Source of the DNA: JBEVEP01 sp040512755
GTDB lineage: Bacteria; Pseudomonadota; Alphaproteobacteria; Rhizobiales; Rhizobiaceae
NCBI GenBank assembly: GCA_040512755.1
Contig: JBEVEP010000151.1
Span: forward strand, 1-6,156
Reading direction: 5' to 3'
Length of the DNA stretch: 6,156 nt
Positions 1 through 5,414 of this stretch are shown piece by piece (position 1 is the stretch's first letter; each line of letters opens with the position of its first letter). Both the position numbers and the translations under genes were made by a program. Under the pieces are notes generated by a model. It ran no database searches. It saw only the letters and a list, made by a program, of their open reading frames with translations, and had not been told where the DNA came from.

Positions 1-399
1 GCCTCGTTCGACTATCACCTGACCGACTACCGCGAGGGCGATCTGGTCAAGATGTCGATCCTCGTCAATGACGAGCCGGTCGACGCGCTGTCCATGCTGG
101 TCCACCGCACGGCGGCGGAAAAGCGCGGTCGCGCCATGTGCGAGAAGCTCAAGGAGCTGATCCCGCAGCATATGTTCAAGATCCCGATCCAGGCGGCCAT
201 CGGCGGCAGGATCATCGCCCGCGAGACGATCTCGGCGCTGCGCAAGGACGTCACGGCCAAGTGCTACGGCGGCGACGTCACCCGCAAGCGCAAGCTGCTC
301 GAAAAGCAGAAAGAGGGCAAAAAGCGCATGCGCCAGTTCGGCAAGGTGGATATTCCGCAGGCAGCGTTTATCGAGGCGCTGAAGATGGGTGATAATTAG
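1..399 (+). CDS. lepA: Elongation factor 4 (LepA), C-terminal part; 5' end outside window
   Basis: The reading frame is open from base 1 and ends at TAG (397-399), giving the last 132 residues of a protein that is normally about 600 residues long. LepA/EF4 is a ribosome-bound translational GTPase that back-translocates or remodels stalled ribosomes and supports initiation and assembly. The GTPase domain is not in the window. What is visible is the end of the EF-G-like domain V (ASFDYHLTDYREGDLVK) followed by the LepA-specific C-terminal domain. That domain shows the nearly invariant stretches GGRIIARETISALRKDVTAK and CYGGDVTRKRKLLEKQKEGK, then the basic RMRQFGKVDIPQAAF and a terminal EALKMGDN, typical of alphaproteobacterial LepA. 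There is no frameshift or truncation at the 3' end. It is convergent with the Mrr-like gene, with 58 bases between the two stops. Identification is very secure. Confidence 0.97.
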   Translation, partial: ASFDYHLTDYREGDLVKMSILVNDEPVDALSMLVHRTAAEKRGRAMCEKLKELIPQHMFKIPIQAAIGGRIIARETISALRKDVTAKCYGGDVTRKRKLLEKQKEGKKRMRQFGKVDIPQAAFIEALKMGDN

Positions 400-401
400 C
401 G

Positions 402-442
402 GTCTTCGCCCCGATTAACGGGGTACCACGGTAAGCGAAGAC
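402..442. terminator. Nested inverted repeat between convergent genes, possible bidirectional terminator
   Basis: The outer arms GTCTTCGC (402-409) and GCGAAGAC (435-442) are perfectly complementary. Inside them a second hairpin CCCCG-ATTAA-CGGGG (409-413 and 419-423) can form, with C409 shared between the two stems. The remaining bases, TACCACGGTA (424-433), are themselves weakly palindromic. The element starts 3 bases after the lepA stop and ends 16 bases before the stop of the convergent Mrr-like gene, so it would sit at the 3' end of both transcripts. Neither strand has a U-tract after the stem, so it is not a classical intrinsic terminator. A transcript-end stabilising structure is equally possible. 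Confidence 0.4.
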
Positions 443-457
443 GGCCGCCGAGATGCG

Positions 458-1324
458 TCAAAAGCCTTGGAAAGCGGCTTCGTCGATGCTGATCTCGGGC
501 ACCATTTTCACCGTCACGCCAATCGTCAGATCGCGCAGCAGATCGCACAGGGAATCCCCGTCGATCAGGTCGATCGCCGGGGCGCCGTCGCGGGTGGCCT
601 CTTTGCGGGCATCGGCAGTGAAGTTGCCGGTGGTCATGATCAGCCCCTTATCGGCGCGGCCAACCATCGCGCCACGAAAGTCGCGCACGACACTGGAGCC
701 GACCGAGCCCTTCCAGCGCTTGCATTGGAATCGCACATGAAATGACAGGAGGTTGACGCGCAGAACGCCGGTGCCGTCGATTCCTTCGTCGCCGCTCTTG
801 CCGGTAACCTCCACCTTGGTGAAGCCCGATTCCCGCAAAACTCTTTGGCAAAGCCGTTCGAAGGCATCTGGCTGCATGGCGGTCAACACACCCAGCAATT
901 GCTCGCGCCAGTCGCGGGGCGCGGAGGGCTCGTCCGGCTCGGCGGCCGATGCAACTGCTTTTGACTTTCGCAAATCCGCGTCGGCCTTGCGCACCAGTCG
1001 TACGATCTCCTCGGAAGGCAGGCTAAGCGCGGCCCGTCCTTTTGCCGTCAGCGCCCACACGCCGCGCTCACTATTTTCGACCAGGCCGGCATTCTTCAAC
1101 CAACTTCTGGCCCAGGCGCAGCGATAGTCGAACTTGGTCCGCGGCCCGTTGAGATGCGGCTGAGCCCGTACTCGCTCTGGCACGTTCATCAGTGCCGCCG
1201 CGCGATCGTCGATCTCGTCATTCGAGGCCGAACCGCCAAGATGATCAATGGCGCGCAGCACCGGCTCATAAAATGTCGCGAAGGGTGGAACTTTGTCTGC
1301 CGCTTGCACTGATGAATTGTCCAT
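458..1324 (-). CDS. Mrr-family restriction endonuclease (winged-helix + Mrr catalytic domain)
   Basis: This encodes 288 residues, ATG at 1322-1324 and TGA at 458-460. Residues about 14-105 look like the Mrr N-terminal winged-helix domain (FATFYEPVLRAIDHLGG; RCAWARSWLKNAGLVE; RGVWALTAKGR), which reads DNA. A charged linker (about 105-140) follows, then the Mrr catalytic domain, a PD-(D/E)XK fold: FERLCQRVLRESGF (155-168), TGKSGDEGIDG (174-184) with Asp183, and FQCKRW (199-204) with the Gln200-x-Lys202 pair typical of Mrr. All expected active-site residues are present and the length is near that of E. coli Mrr (about 300). Mrr enzymes are usually type IV nucleases that cut modified foreign DNA. 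The start lies 6 bases after the stop of the MmeI-like gene. The only purine-rich match, GAAGAG, is 14 bases from the ATG, so translation may depend on coupling. Substrate specificity cannot be read from sequence; a role as helper nuclease is an alternative. Confidence 0.92.
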   Translation of the reverse strand: MDNSSVQAADKVPPFATFYEPVLRAIDHLGGSASNDEIDDRAAALMNVPERVRAQPHLNGPRTKFDYRCAWARSWLKNAGLVENSERGVWALTAKGRAALSLPSEEIVRLVRKADADLRKSKAVASAAEPDEPSAPRDWREQLLGVLTAMQPDAFERLCQRVLRESGFTKVEVTGKSGDEGIDGTGVLRVNLLSFHVRFQCKRWKGSVGSSVVRDFRGAMVGRADKGLIMTTGNFTADARKEATRDGAPAIDLIDGDSLCDLLRDLTIGVTVKMVPEISIDEAAFQGF

Positions 1325-1330
1325 TCCGAT

Positions 1331-4300
1331 TTATGCTGCTCTTCGCGCCACAAATTTGCCGTCGGCCAATTCGCTGACATGGCCGTAGAGCGCCAGGCGC
1401 GCCAGCACCTGGGCGATGCGCGGCTCGATCTTCTTCCCGCCCTTCTTGAAGGCGCGAGAGATCACCGCCGCGTCCATTGGCACGCCGGAAGCGCGCAACA
1501 CAGCGTCGACCGCCAGCGGATGCTCGTCGCGGTCCTTCGGCCAGTCGGGCAGCCCCTTGTCGATCGCCACCACCGCCTCGCCGAGATCAAGTTCGCCGGT
1601 CTTGGCCTGCGCGCCCTTGGCGAAGCGCGGTATTTGATAGTCGGGCCTGAGCCAGCGCACATGGCCGGCCGCTTCTTCCTTGGCCCTCTCGGCGTTCAGC
1701 GCCACCAGTCGCTCGAGTATCTGCTCGTCGCTGAGATCATGCGGCCAGCCATAGGCGTCGGCGGTCAATCGGTCGATCGTCTCATGCAGTTCCTTCAGGA
1801 TCAGCACCAGCCCGCGCTGCTTAACGTCCTCTTCCTTGTCGGTCAGCGCCTCGCCGCTCTTCAGCTTTTCCAGCACGTTGTAGAGTCCGGTCAGGGTCAG
1901 GTCCGGATGTTCGGCCAACACCTTCTTTCGCAAAGCGTCCAGTTCCTCGCCGGCCTCGCGGAGTTGTTGGCGGAGGGCCGGAGATGGGTCGGGGAATGGG
2001 AATGGGTCGAAGCAACGGGACTTGGAATAACGCGGATCATTGCCGTAGCCCAACCATCCGCCCATTGCTGGAGCCCAGATTGTATGTGGTCGGGAAGACA
2101 AGATCGCAAGCTCCCATGCATCATCATCCGCAATCACAACAATCATGTTGTCAGCAAGGATCGATGCATCAAGAAACTGAAACACCCGATGTTTGGCAGT
2201 CTCGACGGTCGCGATGTAGCGCCTCAATCCCAAGAGAGCAGGCCGAAGCTCAGTTCGAGGCTTTCCAAAAACCCACCAATTCTCAAGATAAGTGAGGGCG
2301 TCCTTGGTAGGAGATTTCTCGGCTTGGAGCTTCCGATCAACTCGAACGGTAGCCATAAGATGCTGATAGACTTCCGGAAAATCTCGACGCACCGCATCCG
2401 CGGAAAGGCCGAACAGATCGATCACCATCACGCCTCGCGACGTTGCTGTGAGGTCCCTGCCATTTCGGTAGTTGCGGATGTGGTTTTCGAGGCCTTTGTG
2501 TCGACCGAGGCCGAGCTGTCTTGCTTCTGCTGGCGTTACGACAAAGCCGGCTCCATGCAGTTTAACGCCTGGCGAGCATAGGCCTGAGCCGGCTTTCAGT
2601 TCGACGGCACGAGTCAAATCAACACCCATCGTGAGGTCGGAGTTAACCGTTCCAACCGAAGAGCGGAACTCAATTTTTGGCTCATCAGTGTCCAAGCCAC
2701 TTTCGCGTGTCACCTCCCACAACACGCCATCCTTCTTGCCTGCCTCGCCCACCGTCATCGCGATACGCACGGCCGCGCTGTCCTTGGTGGCTTTGGTCCA
2801 TGGATGATCGGAAATGGCAAAAGTCAAACTGATCGGGTTCTTGGCGTTGAGGTGCTTCTCCATCACCCGCCGCTGGAACACTTGGCTGATCGAGTTAGTG
2901 GTCACCAGACCGAAGCGGCGTAGCGGTGTCTTCTTACGCGCCAGCAGCTCAGCGGCGCGGTCCCACCAATACATGACGAAGTCGGCGCTTTCGTTCATAT
3001 GCCTGTGCACGGCCCAAAGCAGCTCCGTATAGGCCGAGCCCATGCGCGAGCGGATGTCCTTGCCGCCGATAAACGGCGGGTTCCCCACGATGAACTCGGC
3101 CTCAGGCCAATCCGGCCGGCGCGCATTGGGAAACGTCTCGATCCGTTTGCCGTCCTTCTCCGCAACGGTCGGCAGTGGGCAGCCGTCCCAAGTCAGCACC
3201 GCGTCATAACCCTCACGCCGACCGAAATTGATGTTCTTGAACGCCTTTAGGATCGGTTCCGCCGGATGACCGGTGCGGCTGCGATAGTGTTGTTGCAGAT
3301 AGCCGATCCAGACGACCAATTCAGCGATCGCGGCGGCGCGCGGGTTGAGCTCCAGCCCGAGGAACTGGTGCGGGTCGACCTCCTCGAGGCCAAGGGTCTC
3401 GGAAACGCCCAGCCGCGCCAAGGTTTCCAGCACCTCGCCTTCCAGTTTCTTCATCAGCTCCAGGCTGACATAGAGGAAGTTGCCGGTGCCGCAGGCCGGG
3501 TCCAGCACGCGTGTCTGGCAAAGCTGATGGTGGAAGACACGAACCACCTCAACCGCCCGCGCCTCTTTGCCTTCCTCTTTCAGGTCTTCGGCCTTTTGCA
3601 GCGCCTTGGTCCAGTCGTCACGCAACGGCTCCATCACTGTCACCTCGACCAGCCGCTGTACATAGGAACGCGGTGTGTAATGCGCGCCGAGCTTCTTGCG
3701 CTCCTTCGGGTCCAGCGCCTGCTCCAGCAGCGTTCCAAAAATGGCCGGATCGACTTCGGTCCATTTGGCCTTGGACGCCTGCAACAGCTCGCCAATCTCC
3801 TCGCGCGCCAGTGGGAACGCCTTGGCGCCCTTGAACAGATTGCCATTGAAATAGCGCAGTCGCTCGCGGAAGGCCGAGAAGAAGCGCTTGTCTTGATTGG
3901 GCTCGTCCATCTTCGCCCACAATTCCTCCACCAGCGGCACGAAGGCGCCGGGGCTGTCGATGCAGTCGGCCAAGAGTTCGGTGAACTTCCCCTTCGGCAG
4001 CAGGTCGACGTCCTCCGCGAACATTGTGAAGATGCAGCGCATAAGGAAATGCGCCACGGCTTCCGCCGGATGGTCCCTTTCGAGTGCCTTGCTGACCTCC
4101 GCCAGCCGCCGCGCGATCTCGCGCGTCACCCTGGCCGATTCGCGCGCGGGATCGAGTGACAGCGGATCGGTCCAGATTCTCGCCAGCAGCGCGCGCGTCT
4201 CCTCGCTGCGCAAATCCTCGAGGTAGATGCGAAAGCCCTTGCGGTCGGGAAACTGGTTGTAAGCGCGACCCGTGCCGGTGAAGTCCGCAAACAGCTCAAA

Positions 4301-4759
4301 GGCATGGCCGACATCGCAGGTGATGATAAAGGGCGGCGCGGCGTGATCCGCGTCGAGCCGGAAAACGTAGCCTTCGGCTTGGCGCCGAGCGGCGCTCATC
4401 ATCGCGTCCCAGCCGCGCTCCGCGCTGCGGCGGCCAAGTTGCTTCGGCTCGTCCGCCAGCAGCGCGAGCTGCCGGGCATCATCCTTCTTCACGGCAGCCA
4501 GGCGCGACTGCTTGGCCTCCAGGATAAAACAGCCCTTCTTGTAAAGATCGATGCGCTTGACGGAAGAAACCTCTTCACTGTCACGAGTACGCACCGCCCG
4601 TTCGAACACGTAATCGTTGTGGACTCGCTCCGCGCCGGCGACATCCGGTCGTGCTACGCCGATCAGGTCACAGAGTTCCGACAGGAACATCTGGTAGGTT
4701 GCGCGCTCAGCGCCGCCCTCGCGCCCGGTCCAGCGTGTTATAAAATCTTCTACGTTCAC
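1331..4759 (-). CDS. MmeI-like (type IIL/IIG) fused restriction endonuclease-N6-adenine methyltransferase
   Basis: This single chain of 1142 residues should both methylate and cut DNA. In order: an N-terminal nuclease domain with D71-X9-E81-A-K83 (IDLYKKGCFILEAK), matching the D-X9-EXK of MmeI in spacing and nearly in position; a helical connector (about 175-340); and a class I SAM methyltransferase with motif X LGAHYTP (357-363), motif I VLDPACGTGNFL (418-429), LGLELNP (467-473) and motif IV NPPF (560-563), which indicates N6-adenine. A target recognition region (about 650-925) follows, ending in the family signature GYGNDPRYS...FDPFPFP (903-923). A helical region (about 930-1045) and an extra C-terminal segment with a winged-helix look (about 1062-1142) make it roughly 220 residues longer than MmeI (about 920). 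I chose GTG at 4757-4759 because GGGGAG (4766-4771 on the plus strand, read in reverse) lies 6 bases upstream. A TTG start at 4783 would add 8 residues and has no such site. No separate specificity subunit or control protein is present. BREX PglX and other large methylases were considered, but the nuclease motif favours MmeI-like. Confidence 0.9.
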   Translation of the reverse strand: MNVEDFITRWTGREGGAERATYQMFLSELCDLIGVARPDVAGAERVHNDYVFERAVRTRDSEEVSSVKRIDLYKKGCFILEAKQSRLAAVKKDDARQLALLADEPKQLGRRSAERGWDAMMSAARRQAEGYVFRLDADHAAPPFIITCDVGHAFELFADFTGTGRAYNQFPDRKGFRIYLEDLRSEETRALLARIWTDPLSLDPARESARVTREIARRLAEVSKALERDHPAEAVAHFLMRCIFTMFAEDVDLLPKGKFTELLADCIDSPGAFVPLVEELWAKMDEPNQDKRFFSAFRERLRYFNGNLFKGAKAFPLAREEIGELLQASKAKWTEVDPAIFGTLLEQALDPKERKKLGAHYTPRSYVQRLVEVTVMEPLRDDWTKALQKAEDLKEEGKEARAVEVVRVFHHQLCQTRVLDPACGTGNFLYVSLELMKKLEGEVLETLARLGVSETLGLEEVDPHQFLGLELNPRAAAIAELVVWIGYLQQHYRSRTGHPAEPILKAFKNINFGRREGYDAVLTWDGCPLPTVAEKDGKRIETFPNARRPDWPEAEFIVGNPPFIGGKDIRSRMGSAYTELLWAVHRHMNESADFVMYWWDRAAELLARKKTPLRRFGLVTTNSISQVFQRRVMEKHLNAKNPISLTFAISDHPWTKATKDSAAVRIAMTVGEAGKKDGVLWEVTRESGLDTDEPKIEFRSSVGTVNSDLTMGVDLTRAVELKAGSGLCSPGVKLHGAGFVVTPAEARQLGLGRHKGLENHIRNYRNGRDLTATSRGVMVIDLFGLSADAVRRDFPEVYQHLMATVRVDRKLQAEKSPTKDALTYLENWWVFGKPRTELRPALLGLRRYIATVETAKHRVFQFLDASILADNMIVVIADDDAWELAILSSRPHTIWAPAMGGWLGYGNDPRYSKSRCFDPFPFPDPSPALRQQLREAGEELDALRKKVLAEHPDLTLTGLYNVLEKLKSGEALTDKEEDVKQRGLVLILKELHETIDRLTADAYGWPHDLSDEQILERLVALNAERAKEEAAGHVRWLRPDYQIPRFAKGAQAKTGELDLGEAVVAIDKGLPDWPKDRDEHPLAVDAVLRASGVPMDAAVISRAFKKGGKKIEPRIAQVLARLALYGHVSELADGKFVARRAA

Positions 4760-4891
4760 GGTGTGCTCCCCAGCGGGAACCAATCAGACTTCGCGCTCCG
4801 CCGCAAGCGGATCAATTTTCGATGCGGTTTTGGGGTACTTCCGCCCTTGCGCCGCCCCGCTTCCGCCACAGACCGCCCCTAACGCCGCCAT
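4760..4891. other. Divergent intergenic region, expected to hold promoters for both directions
   Basis: These 132 bases separate the leftward restriction module from the rightward small lipoprotein frame. Any promoter of the restriction unit should be here or inside the lipoprotein frame. I see no convincing -35/-10 pair. A TTGATC (read leftward, around 4812-4817) is the nearest -35-like hexamer, but no good -10 follows it. A small hairpin, TCCGC-CGCAA-GCGGA (4797-4811), would lie in the leader of the leftward transcript. There is no gene for a restriction-control (C) protein. Confidence 0.35.
4766..4771 (-). promoter_or_regulatory. Strong Shine-Dalgarno site that sets the GTG start of the MmeI-like gene
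   Basis: Read on the minus strand this is GGGGAG, followed by the 6-base spacer CACACC and then GTG. It is the best ribosome binding match near the beginning of the gene. It lies inside the longer TTG-initiated frame, so it decides in favour of the downstream GTG. With this start the nuclease residues fall at D71/E81/K83, close to the D70/E80/K82 that I recall for MmeI. Confidence 0.7.
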
Positions 4892-5059
4892 ATGAATTTC
4901 CTGCCGCGACTTTTTCTCGCCGCCCTTCTCCCGCTCGCCGCCTGTGCTGCGCCGCTGCGGCCCATTCCGCATTCGCCCGTTATTGACGAACGGCCCGAGC
5001 CGCTGCCGACCGACGTGAAACCCCTGACGGTCGAGCAGGACGAGGACCTCGCGGGCTGA
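4892..5059 (+). CDS. Putative small lipoprotein (55 aa), unknown function
   Basis: ATG at 4892-4894, TGA at 5057-5059. The product starts with a short basic n-region (MNFLPR), a hydrophobic segment (LFLAALLPL) and a good lipobox LAAC with Cys18, so signal peptidase II cleavage and lipid attachment are predicted. The +2 and +3 residues are Ala-Ala, with no Asp retention signal. The mature part is only 38 residues, proline-rich and acidic towards the end (VEQDEDLAG), with no recognisable domain. Small envelope lipoproteins of this kind are common in Rhizobiales. There is no clear Shine-Dalgarno sequence before the ATG, which is the main weakness. A minus-strand frame over the same bases gives an Arg/Gly-rich peptide and looks like an artefact. 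The gene diverges from the restriction module and may belong to the ancestral locus. Function unknown. Confidence 0.55.
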   Translation: MNFLPRLFLAALLPLAACAAPLRPIPHSPVIDERPEPLPTDVKPLTVEQDEDLAG

Positions 5060-5107
5060 CCGCGACTTACTTCGGCTTCGCACGCCCCTCATCCGGCGAC
5101 CTCGCAA

Positions 5108-5271
5108 TGCCCCTCATCCCCCTGCCGGGACCTTCTCCCCGCCAGCGGGGAGAAGAACGCTCTCGTCTCCGGTTTCGCTAATCTGCAGCATCGCAGTGAG
5201 GCGCAGGCAAAACGGCCGGCTGTCTTCTCCCCGCGAGCGGGGAGAAGGTCCCGGCAGGGGGATGAGGGGCA
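5108..5271. repeat. RIME-like intergenic palindromic element
   Basis: The two ends of this 164-base element are inverted copies of each other: 5108-5155 and 5224-5271 match over 48 bases with two differences, and the outer 34 bases (5108-5141 and 5238-5271) match perfectly. Each end also contains its own hairpin, CTTCTCCCCG-(4 bases)-CGGGGAGAAG, at 5132-5155 and 5224-5247, with loops CCAG and CGAG. The 68-base centre (5156-5223) is not palindromic. The pattern (CCCCTCATCC...CTGCCGG..CCTTCTCCCCG) is what I remember of the Rhizobium-specific intergenic mosaic elements, which are non-coding repeats scattered between genes in rhizobia. In RNA it could fold into one long stem or two separate hairpins. 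It may affect mRNA ends between the lipoprotein frame and the hydantoinase-type gene. Confidence 0.85.
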
Positions 5272-5329
5272 GCAGCAGCGCATGGTGGTTGGCGCGCGGA
5301 TTCGGCGGAGGCAGCGCAAGGCGCGCCCG

Positions 5330-5347
5330 AAAATCCATATGGATTTT
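5330..5347. promoter_or_regulatory. Perfect 18-bp palindrome, candidate operator
   Basis: AAAATCCATATGGATTTT is identical to its own reverse complement, with no central loop. It stands out as AT-rich in GC-rich surroundings and lies 68 bases before the hydantoinase-type ATG, which suits a binding site for a dimeric repressor or activator. The 3' arm runs into a five-T stretch (5344-5348), so a weak terminator of upstream transcription is an alternative reading. A loop-free palindrome needs at least three unpaired bases to fold as RNA, which favours a DNA-binding site. No regulator gene is in the window. Confidence 0.4.
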
Positions 5348-5414
5348 TGGACCGATGCTGTAAGGCAGCGTGAGACATCGAGCCAAGCCCCAAGCCCCCG
5401 CCGGATTCCGCAGC

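Larger units (their letters stand above)
5060..5414. other. Gene-free intergenic stretch holding a RIME-like repeat and an 18-bp palindrome
   Basis: No convincing reading frame lies in these 355 bases. Frames that cross it are short, low-complexity shadows running through palindromic DNA. Its contents are a short partial repeat at 5084-5094, the large double palindrome at 5108-5271, the perfect palindrome at 5330-5347, and about 65 bases of leader before the hydantoinase-type gene. The leader has an in-frame alternative GTG at 5370. Confidence 0.7.

Noticed and set aside
1379..2581. 400-codon open frame on the plus strand
   Set aside because: It lies wholly antisense to the MmeI-like gene, whose protein shows many family motifs. 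The antisense peptide has no recognisable domain and is the usual by-product of GC-rich codon use.
3266..4159. 297-codon open frame on the plus strand
   Set aside because: It is antisense to the nuclease, helical connector and methyltransferase-motif part of the MmeI-like gene. The composition is rich in Arg, Leu and Gln with no motif, so it is a shadow frame.
1331..4759. BREX (PglX) or DISARM methylase interpretation of the large gene
   Set aside because: The N-terminal D-X9-EAK nuclease motif and the NDPRYS...FPFP signature point to MmeI-like enzymes. None of the other BREX or DISARM genes (such as a large ATPase, helicase or phosphatase) is in the window.
420..4838. Shared GGGGTAC at about 420-426 and 4832-4838 as target-site duplication of an inserted island
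   Set aside because: The match is only seven bases with no similar flanks, which is expected by chance in DNA of this composition.
4784..5107. 107-codon minus-strand frame upstream of the restriction genes, as a possible control protein
   Set aside because: The peptide is Arg/Gly/Lys-rich without a helix-turn-helix pattern and is antisense to the lipoprotein frame.
5108..5271. CRISPR array or insertion sequence
   Set aside because: There are only two copies, in inverted orientation, with no regularly spaced direct repeats and no transposase frame between them. A RIME-like intergenic element fits better.
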